From an uncultured Tissierellia bacterium (GTDB lineage Bacteria; Bacillota; Clostridia; Tissierellales; Peptoniphilaceae): 64,000 bases of DNA. Location of the stretch: NCBI GenBank assembly GCA_947253765.1, contig CAMYAK010000001.1, positions 1-64,000 of the forward strand, in the 5' to 3' direction. The notes beneath the pieces were generated by a model that had not been told where the DNA came from, ran no database searches, and saw nothing but the letters and a program-made list of their open reading frames with translations. Below are positions 1 to 7,964 of the stretch, piece after piece. Made by a program: the position numbers and the translations under genes. Every line of letters starts with the position of its first letter. The first letter of the stretch is position 1.

Positions 1-47
1 ACACCCATAAGGTTTCGTCGGCAGCGTCAGATGTGTATAAGAGACAG
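1..47 (+). other. Illumina/Nextera adapter remnant (not genomic)
   Basis: Positions 15-47 match the 33-nt Nextera Read 1 transposase adapter, whose last 19 bases (29-47) are the Tn5 mosaic end. Positions 1-4 (ACAC) fit the end of the P5 oligonucleotide, and the 10 bases 5-14 sit where the i5 index belongs. The whole stretch therefore reads as P5 tail, index, adapter. It is untrimmed library sequence and genomic DNA starts at about 48. Confidence 0.97.
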
Positions 48-116
48 ATTCTGACTCTATTATTTTTGAATTATTAAACTCAAAGTTATTCACGTATTCA
101 TTTTTGAAAGGTTCGT

Positions 117-140
117 GATCACTTGAAAAGTGATCTTTTT
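117..140 (+). terminator. Intrinsic terminator of a missing plus-strand gene
   Basis: GATCACTT (117-124) pairs with AAGTGATC (128-135) around a 3-nt loop and is followed by five T. The T run lies only on the plus-strand side. The gene it would serve is cut off by the contig end. Confidence 0.6.
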
Positions 141-274
141 AATCGTAGCACAAATTTTTTGCTAAGTCAACAAAAGTTTTAATTTTTTTAAAAATATTTG
201 CTTTTATTTATTTGCTTCCGATTTGTGCGACTTTTATATGTTACTCGCTCCGGCATGCTTTGTCAAATATTTTT

Positions 275-325
275 AAAAAAATATCCCGATCCAAGGAATG
301 GCTTAGCTAAGCCTTCTGAACCGGG
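275..325 (-). terminator. whiA terminator
   Basis: Read on the minus strand, an imperfect long stem (outer CCCG 325-322 with CGGG 288-285) encloses the perfect 14-bp palindrome GGCTTAGCTAAGCC (300-313). A run of seven T follows. It lies 45 nt past the whiA stop. Confidence 0.6.
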
Positions 326-370
326 TTTATGTCGAGTATCGTATTTTTGTTTTAATAATTCTTTTAATAT

Positions 371-1297
371 TTAAAGTTTATCCGAAATTTCTTTTATCCT
401 CTTCAGCCTATGGTTGACTCCTGACTTGCCCAACTTAGGCGACATCTTTTCCCCAAGCTCCTTGAGACTGGCTTCAGGATTCTTAAGCCTTGTATAGGCA
501 ACTTGCCTGAGGCTCTCAGGCAGCTTGTCCAGCCCCACCTTTGACGCTATCTTATCTATGTGTTGAATCTGGACCGCCGACGCCTTGATCTGTTTATCAA
601 AATTTGCGGTTTCGGCATTTACCTGCCTATTAATGTCGTTACTGACCTCTTTGCTTATCCTTATATTTTCAAGTTCAAGCATAGCCTTTCCGGCCCCGAC
701 GTCTACCAAAAAATTCGAGATGTTTTCCGAGTCTTTTATATAGTAGACATGGTCATCATTCCTCATGGTTTTCTTGAACTCCAGGCCCAGGACCTTGGCT
801 ACATGCTCCAGACACCGACATTGCTGGGGGTTTTTCAAGATTATCTCCAGATGATAGGATTTTTCAGGATCCACAACTGATCCTGAGGCCAAAAAAGCCC
901 CTCTTAAATAGGCCTTGGCGTTTTTTTCAGGATTCAGCCTGCTCAAAATATCCGCTACCGGAGCCTTGGCCTTACCCATAATATCATAGCCCGACTCCTC
1001 AAGAAACATTTCTAGAGCTTGGCCGCTCAGGCCCGTCCTGTATATCGGCTTGATTTGGAGATTACTGTCGCTCCTCTCATAGACCTCTGGCTTTAGCTTA
1101 TACAGCTTTTTCACCAGCTCTGTAACCCTTAGAATCACGTCCGGGTGTTCTGAGAAAAATCGCAAAGACAAATCTCCCCCTTGTAATGACACGCTCGCAT
1201 TTAAGCCTGCCATGGTCGAGAGTTCGATCAAGGCTTCAATTTTTCTTTCTATCTTTAATAGTGCAAGCTCACTTTTTACATCGTAAGAAAAGGTCAC
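371..1297 (-). CDS. whiA: WhiA-family DNA-binding protein
   Basis: WhiA is a conserved DNA-binding protein with a LAGLIDADG-like N-terminal region and a C-terminal helix-turn-helix. It controls sporulation septation in Streptomyces and affects cell division and chromosome segregation in Bacillus. I chose the GTG at 1297 (308 aa, starting VTFSYDVKSEL) because GGGAGG lies 5 nt upstream and the family begins near this motif. An in-frame ATG at 1327 has no comparable ribosome binding site. The C-terminal 100 residues (ASAVQIQHIDKI onward) carry the HTH signature. It is the last gene of murB-rapZ-whiA. In many Bacillota yvcK lies between rapZ and whiA, but here it is absent. Confidence 0.93.
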   Translation of the reverse strand: MTFSYDVKSELALLKIERKIEALIELSTMAGLNASVSLQGGDLSLRFFSEHPDVILRVTELVKKLYKLKPEVYERSDSNLQIKPIYRTGLSGQALEMFLEESGYDIMGKAKAPVADILSRLNPEKNAKAYLRGAFLASGSVVDPEKSYHLEIILKNPQQCRCLEHVAKVLGLEFKKTMRNDDHVYYIKDSENISNFLVDVGAGKAMLELENIRISKEVSNDINRQVNAETANFDKQIKASAVQIQHIDKIASKVGLDKLPESLRQVAYTRLKNPEASLKELGEKMSPKLGKSGVNHRLKRIKEISDKL

Positions 1298-1333
1298 TCC
1301 ATCCTCCCTGCCGGCTTGATTTCTCATAAGTTT

Positions 1334-2215
1334 TTATGCTTGATAGGATCCTTCAATTTTCCAAGAAGCCCTGTCCCTATGGTATATTTTTGCGTGATGG
1401 CCATGTTCTATCAAGGCCTTGCCCATGGCCTCGGCGATGGCTACTGACCTGTGTTGGCCGCCCGTGCATCCAATACCTATAACCAGGTTTCTTTTTCCCT
1501 CTTTATAATATAGAGGAATTAGGCTCTCCAGCAAATCTATGTATGAGGCCATGAATTTTTCCGCATCGGCATTTTTTAACACATAATCCCTGACTTTTTC
1601 ATCCAGGCCGCTAAGCCCCTTTAGCTCCTGGACATAGTATGGGTTGGGCAGGAAGCGAACATCCACAACGAGGTCGGCATCCAGGAGGATCCCCTTCTTA
1701 TAACCAAATGAAGTAACGGATATCAACATATCCCCTTCGTCGGAATTTTTATAATACCTGCCTTCAAGCTTTCTTTTCAGCTGGCCCAGGGTCAAGTTGC
1801 CGGAATCGATGATAACATCGGCCCGTCTCTTAACCGGATCAAGCAGGACCCTCTCCCTCTGTATGCCGTCATAAATATTACCCATCTTATCCAGAGGGTG
1901 TGGCCGCCTATGCTCCTTGTAGCGACGTATAAGGGATTCGTCAGAAGCCTCCATAAAAAGTATTGACAGGTTGAAGTTGTTTTCCTGTAGAAAATCCAAC
2001 ATGTTCTTAAATTCTCTGAAAAACTCTCTTCCTCTTATGTCTATTCCCACAGCAACCTTGGCCAGGGGCTCAGATGACTTGTCTGCAAGCTTTAAAAAGG
2101 CTGTCATTAGCTGGGGAGGTAGGTTGTCGATGCAAAAATAATCAAGGTCCTCGAGAATTCTTATGGCTGAGCTCTTACCTGCCCCGCTCATTCCGGTGAC
2201 AACGACAATTTCCAT
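1334..2215 (-). CDS. rapZ: RapZ/YvcJ P-loop nucleotide-binding protein
   Basis: This 293-aa protein has Walker A GMSGAGKS at residues 8-15 and the family's C-terminal block GIGCTGGQHRS at about 247-257. The length is normal for the family. In E. coli RapZ is an RNA-binding adaptor for GlmZ decay. In Bacillus YvcJ is an NTPase linked to competence; the role in clostridia is not established. The gene starts 2 nt after the murB stop and ends 36 nt before the whiA start, so the three are translated from one message. Confidence 0.94.
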   Translation of the reverse strand: MEIVVVTGMSGAGKSSAIRILEDLDYFCIDNLPPQLMTAFLKLADKSSEPLAKVAVGIDIRGREFFREFKNMLDFLQENNFNLSILFMEASDESLIRRYKEHRRPHPLDKMGNIYDGIQRERVLLDPVKRRADVIIDSGNLTLGQLKRKLEGRYYKNSDEGDMLISVTSFGYKKGILLDADLVVDVRFLPNPYYVQELKGLSGLDEKVRDYVLKNADAEKFMASYIDLLESLIPLYYKEGKRNLVIGIGCTGGQHRSVAIAEAMGKALIEHGHHAKIYHRDRASWKIEGSYQA

Positions 2216-2217
2216 AT

Positions 2218-3129
2218 TCAGTCCTTTCCTATAATCCTGACCTCAGGTTCCAATTCTATTCCGAACTTGTCCTTGACCCTTTTCCGGACTATGCCTATCA
2301 GTTCCAGCACCTCTGAGGCCTTAGCGCCTCCATTATTTATTAAAAAACCGCAATGCTTTTCAGAAACTTGTGCTTTTCCACAGCTCAGCCCCCTAAGTCC
2401 CGTATCATCTATGAGTTTTGAGGCATAACCTCCGACCGGTCTCTTAAAGGTTGATCCCGCCGATGGCTTGTCAAGCGGTTGCTTGCTTGCCCTTCTATCA
2501 CTATAGTCCTCATATTTTACCATGATCTCCTCAGGATCCCCCGGCTCAAGAGAGAAATTAACCCTTGATATAATAAGTCCTTCTTTCATCATGCGGCTTG
2601 ACCTGTAGTCCATATCCATGTCTTCAATGCCTATTTCCGATATTTGCCCATCCTTGCTGATAACCCTGACGGATTCGATAACATCTTTCATTTCCCTTCC
2701 ATAGGCCCCGGCATTCATAATGGCTCCGCCCCCAACACTTCCAGGTATTCCGGAGAGCTCTTCCATTCCTGTCAATCCCGCTTTAAAACTCAAGAGGGAG
2801 ACGCTTTTTATGCTTGATCCCGCCTCTGCACTGAGTTTATTCCCCTCAATCCAGCAGTCTGAGTACTTGGGCCCAAGGATGATACAAACCCCATCCATTC
2901 CCCCGTCCCTTACCAAGACATTGGATCCCCTTCCAAAAACGTAGTAGGGAATTTCTTCGCAATTCATATATCTAATTAACCTGACAAGCTCTTTTTCGCT
3001 CGTTGGTTCAATAAGCAGCTCGGCAGGCCCGCCGATTTTAAAGCTGGTGTGTTCTGACAAAGGGACATTTTCTCTGCAGATGCCGTAAGCACCATTCATA
3101 AGTTCCTTTTTACGGTTCTCTTCGATCAT
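2218..3129 (-). CDS. murB: UDP-N-acetylenolpyruvoylglucosamine reductase
   Basis: MurB reduces UDP-GlcNAc-enolpyruvate to UDP-MurNAc with NADPH and FAD in cytoplasmic peptidoglycan synthesis. The 303-aa protein has the FAD-binding segment GRGSNVLVRDGG, the proton-donor serine in GSTFKRP (S226) and the C-terminal catalytic glutamate in LEPEVRIIG (near 296). YRSSRM in the middle fits a type II MurB without the Tyr loop of the E. coli enzyme. AGGAGG at 3135-3140 supports the start. It leads the murB-rapZ-whiA unit from its own promoter (3200-3227). Confidence 0.95.
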   Translation of the reverse strand: MIEENRKKELMNGAYGICRENVPLSEHTSFKIGGPAELLIEPTSEKELVRLIRYMNCEEIPYYVFGRGSNVLVRDGGMDGVCIILGPKYSDCWIEGNKLSAEAGSSIKSVSLLSFKAGLTGMEELSGIPGSVGGGAIMNAGAYGREMKDVIESVRVISKDGQISEIGIEDMDMDYRSSRMMKEGLIISRVNFSLEPGDPEEIMVKYEDYSDRRASKQPLDKPSAGSTFKRPVGGYASKLIDDTGLRGLSCGKAQVSEKHCGFLINNGGAKASEVLELIGIVRKRVKDKFGIELEPEVRIIGKD

Positions 3130-3199
3130 AATATCCTCCTAATGCAAAAACCGATCTCTCAATCAGTCAATCTTATAAAATCACTTATTCTTTACCCAA

Positions 3200-3227
3200 A
3201 TTATACAAATGGAAGATAAATTTTACA
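3200..3227 (-). promoter_or_regulatory. Promoter of murB-rapZ-whiA
   Basis: On the minus strand TGTAAA (3227-3222) and TATAAT (3205-3200) are 16 nt apart, about 70 nt upstream of murB and immediately past the nifJ terminator hairpin. Confidence 0.5.
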
Positions 3228-3267
3228 TAAAAAGACCGCAAGCGGGCTTAGCCCTCCTGCGGTCTTT
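3228..3267 (-). terminator. nifJ terminator
   Basis: A 10-bp perfect stem (3258-3267 with 3231-3240, AAAGACCGCA/TGCGGTCTTT) is followed on the minus strand by further T. It lies 35 nt downstream of the nifJ stop and separates nifJ from murB. Confidence 0.9.
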
Positions 3268-3301
3268 ATTCTTACTTATACTTTAATCAGTTTCCCCTGA
3301 T

Positions 3302-6300
3302 TTATTCCTCTGCTGCCAATTTTACGTACTTCTGATAGCGATCCTTGGCTATCTTTTCTGCAGCTGCATAAAGCTCTTCTGCGGCTTCTGGGAAGTTTCT
3401 CTTCAATGAAGAGTAGCGAACTTCGCCTTGGAGGAATTCCTGGAAATCGCCTGTCGGCTCTTTAGAATCAAGCTGGAAGGGGTTCTTTCCCTCTTCAGCC
3501 AGTCTCGGATCATATCTCCACAGGTGCCAATATCCTGCTTCAACAGCCTGCTTCTCACGATACTGAGACTTGCCCATTCCTATACGGATACCGTGGTTGA
3601 TGCATGGTGCATAAGCTATGATCAGTGACGGTCCCTTATATGATTCAGCTTCTTTTATAGCCTTGATGGTCTGGCTCTGGTTAGCTCCCATAGCGATCTG
3701 GGCTACGTAAACATAACCATAGGAAGCCTGCATGAGGCCAAGATCCTTGGACTGGACGCGCTTACCGGCTGCAGCGAACTGAGCTACTGCTGCAAGCGGC
3801 GTTGCCTTAGATGACTGACCACCTGTATTTGAGTAAACTTCAGTGTTCATTACAAGAATGTTGATGTCTTTGCCTGATGCCAAGACATGGTCAAGTCCGC
3901 CGTATCCGATATCATAAGCCCAACCGTCACCACCGAAGATCCAGTTTGACTTCTTTATCATGAAATCTTTGAGGTCCAGGATCTCGTCTATGAGCTTCTG
4001 TCCTTCTTGGCTGCCGACTTTTTCATCTTTATTGTTCAGGATATTAACAGTAGCCTCTTTAGAAGCCTTGTAATCTGTTTTTCCTTCTTCCCAAGCATCG
4101 AAGAGTTCGTTCCACTTGCTGTCGATACCCAGTTCTTTAAATGCCTTCATCTTATTTGAGAGGAGACTTCTGTTTGACTCATTTGCCAGCAACATACCGT
4201 ATCCGTACTCGGCGGCATCTTCAAAGAGTGAGTTGCCCCAAACAGGACCACAACCGTCCACGTTGGTTGTATATGGTGTTGAAGGCGCTGAAGCTCCCCA
4301 AATTGATGAACATCCGGTAGCATTTGCTATCTGCATATGGTCACCGAAAAGCTGAGTGATCAGACGTGCATAAGGTGTTTCTCCGCAGCCTGCACATGCG
4401 CCCGAGAATTCAAGCAGGGGCTGTACGAATTGTGAACCCTTTACAGTCTCGCGATCCCAGAGATCCGGTTTGTTTGTTACTTCATTAGAGGCATATTCCC
4501 AGAATCCCTTTTCTCTTTCAACTTCTTCCTCAAGCGGCTTCATTACAAGAGCCTTGTTGGGGGCCGGACATACGTCTGCGCAGTTTCCGCAGCCTGTACA
4601 ATCCAACTGTGAAACCTGGATACGGAAATTGAGGCCGGCCAATTTCTTGCCCATGGCCTTCTTTACTTCAAAGCCCTCTGGAGCATTTTTCGTCTCTTCT
4701 TCATCAAGCAGGAAGGGACGGATAACGGCATGGGGACATACGTATGAGCACTGGTTACACTGGATACAGTTGTCAATCTTCCATTCAGGAACATAGAGAG
4801 CTATTCCGCGTTTCTCGTAAGCTGATGTGCCATGGTCCCAATGTCCGTCTACCCTATCTGCAAAGGCTGATACGGGCAATTTTCCACCCTGGTGGTGGAG
4901 CATGGGCATGATGACCTTTTCGATAAATTCAGGAACGTCCGCTTCATCTCTGGCCTCATCTTCAACTGTCTTCCATGCCTCAGGAACGTCAATCTTGACC
5001 AGGGAGTCAATTCCCTTGTCAACTGCTGCATAGTTCATGTTGACAATATCTTCGCCCTTGTGGCCGTATGAGCCGTAAATTGATTTTTTGAGGTGGGCAA
5101 CAGCCTCTTCAATCGGCAGAACGCCTGAGAGTTTGAAGAAGGCTGACTGGATAATCATGTTTGTGCGGTTACCCAGACCGATCTCCTGAGCAATTTTTGA
5201 AGCATTAATTATATAGAATTCAATGTTTTTATTTGCAATATAACGCTTCATGCTTGCGGGCAGGTGAGAATCCAGCTCTTCCGGGCTCCAAGTTGTATTC
5301 AAGAGGAAGCGACCGCCCTCTTTCAAGCCTTCCAAGAGTTCATACTGATATACGTATGCCTGCTTTGAGCATGAAATGAAGTCCGACTCATCCAAAAGAT
5401 ATGTTGATCTTATGGGGGTCTTTCCGAAGCGCAAGTGGGATACTGTCAAACCTCCCGACTTCTTTGAGTCATAGTCGAAGTAGCCCTGTGCGTACATGTC
5501 CGTGTTGTCTCCGATGATCTTGATGGCCTGTTTATTAGCGCCGACAGTGCCGTCGGATCCGAAGCCCCAGAACTTGCAGCGAGTTGTTCCCTCTTCACGA
5601 ATGTGAAGTTCTTCAGACATATCAAGTGATGTATGTGTAAGGTCGTCCACAATGCCGATGGTGAAATGGTTTTTGGGCTCTTCGCTGAACAGGTTCTTCC
5701 ATACTGAGAGAAGAACGGTCGGTGTAACATCTGAAGATCCCATTCCGTAACGTCCGCCGACAATCAGTGGATGACGATCTGTATTATAAAATGCTGACTG
5801 AACGTCAAGGTAGAGAGGTTCGCCTATAGCGCCCTTTTCCTTGGTTCTGTCAAGAACGGCAATTTTCTTTGCTGTCTTTGGTACCGCTTTGAGGAACTGC
5901 TCTGTGGCAAATGGACGATATAGGCGTACTTTTACTATACCGATCTTGTGGTCATGGTCGTTTTCGCTCAACCAATCAACCACTTCTTCCATAGCGTCAC
6001 AGGCTGATCCCATGAGAACAGTTATATACTCCGCATCTTCGGCTCCATAATAGTCGAAGAGGTGGTATGAACGTCCGGTTTTTTCTGAAACTTCTTTCAT
6101 GTATTTTTCTACTACAGGAACTACATCAATGTAAGCCTGGTTTGATGCTTCCAAGTTCTGGAAGAAGATATAAGGATCCTGGGCAGTGCCCATGGTCTTG
6201 GGATGATGGGAGTTCATGGCATTGTTTCTGAATCTCTCTATCGCTTCAAAATCCACCATATCCGCCAGGTCTTTGTAGTCCCAGATCTGAATTTTATTGA

Positions 6301-6838
6301 TTTCATGAGAAGTACGGAAGCCGTCAAAGAAGTGACAGAAGGGCAGGCTTGCTTCGATAGCTGAAAGGTGAGCTACGGCTGCAAGGTCCATGGCTTCCTG
6401 AACTGAAGATGAGCAAAGGAATGCAAAGCCCGTCATACGTGCTGAGTTAACATCTGAATGATCGCCGTATATTGAAAGGGCATGAGAAGCAACGGCCCTG
6501 GCTGCTACATGGAAAACGCCCGGAAGGTGTTCACCGGCAATTTTATACATATCAGGGATCATCAGGAGAAGGCCCTGAGAAGCTGTATATGTAGTAGTTA
6601 AAGCCCCTGAGGCCAAGGATCCGTGAGTTGCACCGGCAGCACCTGCTTCCGACTGCATCTCAACAACATTTACTGTGTTTCCGAAAACATTCTTCTTTCC
6701 ATTTGCCGCCCATGTGTCCACATGCTCGGGCATGGGAGAAGACGGAGTAATGGGATAGATAGTAGCGACCTCTGTGAAGGCGTACGAAACATAAGCAGCA
6801 GCTTCGTTACCATCCATGGTCTTAAAAATTTTTGCCAT
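3302..6838 (-). CDS. nifJ: Pyruvate:ferredoxin (flavodoxin) oxidoreductase
   Basis: This is a single-chain PFOR of 1178 aa, full length for the homodimeric type. It converts pyruvate and CoA to acetyl-CoA and CO2 with ferredoxin reduction, the central step of anaerobic fermentation. The N-terminal pyruvate-binding domain has YPITPSSPM near residue 30. Two ferredoxin-like 4Fe-4S motifs lie near 691 (CIQCNQCSYVCP) and 747 (CTGCGNCADVCP). Ligands of the third cluster begin at CAGCGE near 815, and the TPP motif (GDGWAYDIG) is near 967. An AGGAGG precedes the ATG. It is monocistronic, with its own promoter, attenuator-like leader and terminator. It splits the hprK-murB neighbourhood that is often contiguous in clostridia. 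Confidence 0.98.
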   Translation of the reverse strand: MAKIFKTMDGNEAAAYVSYAFTEVATIYPITPSSPMPEHVDTWAANGKKNVFGNTVNVVEMQSEAGAAGATHGSLASGALTTTYTASQGLLLMIPDMYKIAGEHLPGVFHVAARAVASHALSIYGDHSDVNSARMTGFAFLCSSSVQEAMDLAAVAHLSAIEASLPFCHFFDGFRTSHEINKIQIWDYKDLADMVDFEAIERFRNNAMNSHHPKTMGTAQDPYIFFQNLEASNQAYIDVVPVVEKYMKEVSEKTGRSYHLFDYYGAEDAEYITVLMGSACDAMEEVVDWLSENDHDHKIGIVKVRLYRPFATEQFLKAVPKTAKKIAVLDRTKEKGAIGEPLYLDVQSAFYNTDRHPLIVGGRYGMGSSDVTPTVLLSVWKNLFSEEPKNHFTIGIVDDLTHTSLDMSEELHIREEGTTRCKFWGFGSDGTVGANKQAIKIIGDNTDMYAQGYFDYDSKKSGGLTVSHLRFGKTPIRSTYLLDESDFISCSKQAYVYQYELLEGLKEGGRFLLNTTWSPEELDSHLPASMKRYIANKNIEFYIINASKIAQEIGLGNRTNMIIQSAFFKLSGVLPIEEAVAHLKKSIYGSYGHKGEDIVNMNYAAVDKGIDSLVKIDVPEAWKTVEDEARDEADVPEFIEKVIMPMLHHQGGKLPVSAFADRVDGHWDHGTSAYEKRGIALYVPEWKIDNCIQCNQCSYVCPHAVIRPFLLDEEETKNAPEGFEVKKAMGKKLAGLNFRIQVSQLDCTGCGNCADVCPAPNKALVMKPLEEEVEREKGFWEYASNEVTNKPDLWDRETVKGSQFVQPLLEFSGACAGCGETPYARLITQLFGDHMQIANATGCSSIWGASAPSTPYTTNVDGCGPVWGNSLFEDAAEYGYGMLLANESNRSLLSNKMKAFKELGIDSKWNELFDAWEEGKTDYKASKEATVNILNNKDEKVGSQEGQKLIDEILDLKDFMIKKSNWIFGGDGWAYDIGYGGLDHVLASGKDINILVMNTEVYSNTGGQSSKATPLAAVAQFAAAGKRVQSKDLGLMQASYGYVYVAQIAMGANQSQTIKAIKEAESYKGPSLIIAYAPCINHGIRIGMGKSQYREKQAVEAGYWHLWRYDPRLAEEGKNPFQLDSKEPTGDFQEFLQGEVRYSSLKRNFPEAAEELYAAAEKIAKDRYQKYVKLAAEE

Positions 6839-6878
6839 ATTACCTCCTATAATAAAACTTAATCAGCGGGGCAGCCTT

Positions 6879-6907
6879 AAAAAACGAAAGGTTTTGGCCT
6901 TCCGTTT
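6879..6907 (-). promoter_or_regulatory. Attenuator-like hairpin in the nifJ leader
   Basis: On the minus strand a 10-bp stem (AAACGGAAGG 6907-6898 with CCTTTCGTTT 6891-6882, one G-U pair) with a 6-nt loop runs into six T (6884-6879). This is terminator geometry, placed about 40 nt after the start of transcription and 40 nt before the ATG. CGGAAG also occurs earlier in the leader (6922-6917) and could pair with the same 3' arm, so an alternative antiterminated fold is possible. No known riboswitch class was recognised. Confidence 0.6.
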
Positions 6908-6952
6908 CATGGCATACTTCCGCCTCATAAAATATGCAACCATCCATAATTA

Positions 6953-6981
6953 AGTATAGACCTAGTCCGGTCGGTCGTCAA
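6953..6981 (-). promoter_or_regulatory. nifJ promoter
   Basis: TTGACG (6981-6976) and TATACT (6958-6953) are separated by 17 nt on the minus strand, close to the sigma-A consensus. Transcription would start near 6946 and give a leader of about 108 nt. Confidence 0.8.
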
Positions 6982-7013
6982 ACAATACACATGGCTAAAA
7001 AAGCCTTATATTA

Positions 7014-7964
7014 TTAGATTTTTGCATGTAAATTGGCCTCTTCAATAAGCCTCTGATTGAGGTCGACGGCCGCATTATAGCCCATCTTTTTCTGCCTGTT
7101 GTTTCTGACCGCAACCTCTATGATCATTGCTATGTTACGGCCCGGCTTAACAGGTACTACAATTTGTGAGACCCTGGTGCCTAGAATATGTGTGAAAGAA
7201 TCAGTCAAGCCAAGCCTGTCATATTCCTTGCTGTCATCCCAAGATTCAAGCTCTATAACCATCTCTATTTCAGACTCTTCTTTAACTGAGCCGATTCCAT
7301 AAAGCCTTCTTATGTCCAAAATACCCAAGCCCCTTATTTCCATAAAATGCCTGATATTCTCCGGCGCCTCGCCTATAAGCTTGTTGTCGATTCTCTTTAC
7401 ATTGACAACGTCATCAGCAACCAGGCGGTGGCCTCTTATAACCAGGTCAAGGCCTGTCTCCGACTTGCCCACGGACGACTTGCCCCTTATAAGAACCCCG
7501 GTACCGAAGACTTCCATAAGCCCCGCGTGAAGGGTGATTTCCGGAGCCATGAGTTCTTCCAATACCCTGTTCAAATCAGCAATCAGCTTGGTGGTGGGCA
7601 GGGGTGACCTTAGGACAGTTTTATTATAGTAATCAGCCAAATCCAAGATGTCCTTTGTTATTAACTGATTATATGAATAGATAATTGCAGGGATGGGGTA
7701 AGAAAATATCCCCCTGAACCTCTCATATCTCAGGCCGGGATCCATCTGCATATAGAATGTGTACTCGACTCGGCCTATTATCTGTAGCCTGGACCATGAA
7801 AAGTTTTCCATAAAGCCTGAAAGCTGGAGTCCCGGACGGTTTAGGTCGCCCTCGCTCAGTACGATCGAATCAAAATCTTTGCTTTTTGAAACTATCTCCA
7901 GGCCCATGTGCTCGACCAGGTCCACCAGCTTAACGGTCTTGTTCGGCTGTTCCTGTTCGCTCAT
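7014..7964 (-). CDS. hprK: HPr kinase/phosphorylase
   Basis: HprK phosphorylates and dephosphorylates Ser46 of the PTS carrier HPr, setting carbon catabolite control. The 316-aa protein has the catalytic His146 region, Walker A GKSSVGKS at 161-168 and the HRLVADD segment (179-185) with the catalytic aspartate. The ATG at 7964 has GGAGG 6 nt upstream, so its first 35 nt overlap the end of uvrC. No PTS genes are in the window. The hprK-uvrC link is common in clostridia. Confidence 0.96.
   Translation of the reverse strand: MSEQEQPNKTVKLVDLVEHMGLEIVSKSKDFDSIVLSEGDLNRPGLQLSGFMENFSWSRLQIIGRVEYTFYMQMDPGLRYERFRGIFSYPIPAIIYSYNQLITKDILDLADYYNKTVLRSPLPTTKLIADLNRVLEELMAPEITLHAGLMEVFGTGVLIRGKSSVGKSETGLDLVIRGHRLVADDVVNVKRIDNKLIGEAPENIRHFMEIRGLGILDIRRLYGIGSVKEESEIEMVIELESWDDSKEYDRLGLTDSFTHILGTRVSQIVVPVKPGRNIAMIIEVAVRNNRQKKMGYNAAVDLNQRLIEEANLHAKI

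Larger units (their letters stand above)
48..370. other. AT-rich intergenic stretch at the contig end, no gene seen
   Basis: Between the adapter and the 3' end of whiA there is no credible coding frame. It holds a plus-strand terminator-like hairpin (117-140) and the minus-strand whiA terminator (275-325). A plus-strand gene probably converged on whiA from the left and was lost at the contig end. The remaining sequence is AT-rich with no recognised motif. Confidence 0.6.

Noticed and set aside
4470..5763. Long open frames overlapping nifJ in other frames and on the opposite strand
   Set aside because: They lie wholly within a well-supported gene, lack ribosome binding sites and resemble no protein family.
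6892..6946. Fluoride riboswitch in the nifJ leader
   Set aside because: GGC...GCCAT and GAAAC superficially recall it, but the conserved GAUG and the pseudoknot partner are missing.
7930..7964. Frameshift at the uvrC/hprK overlap
   Set aside because: Both proteins are full length with intact termini, and hprK has its own GGAGG, so the 35-nt overlap is genuine.
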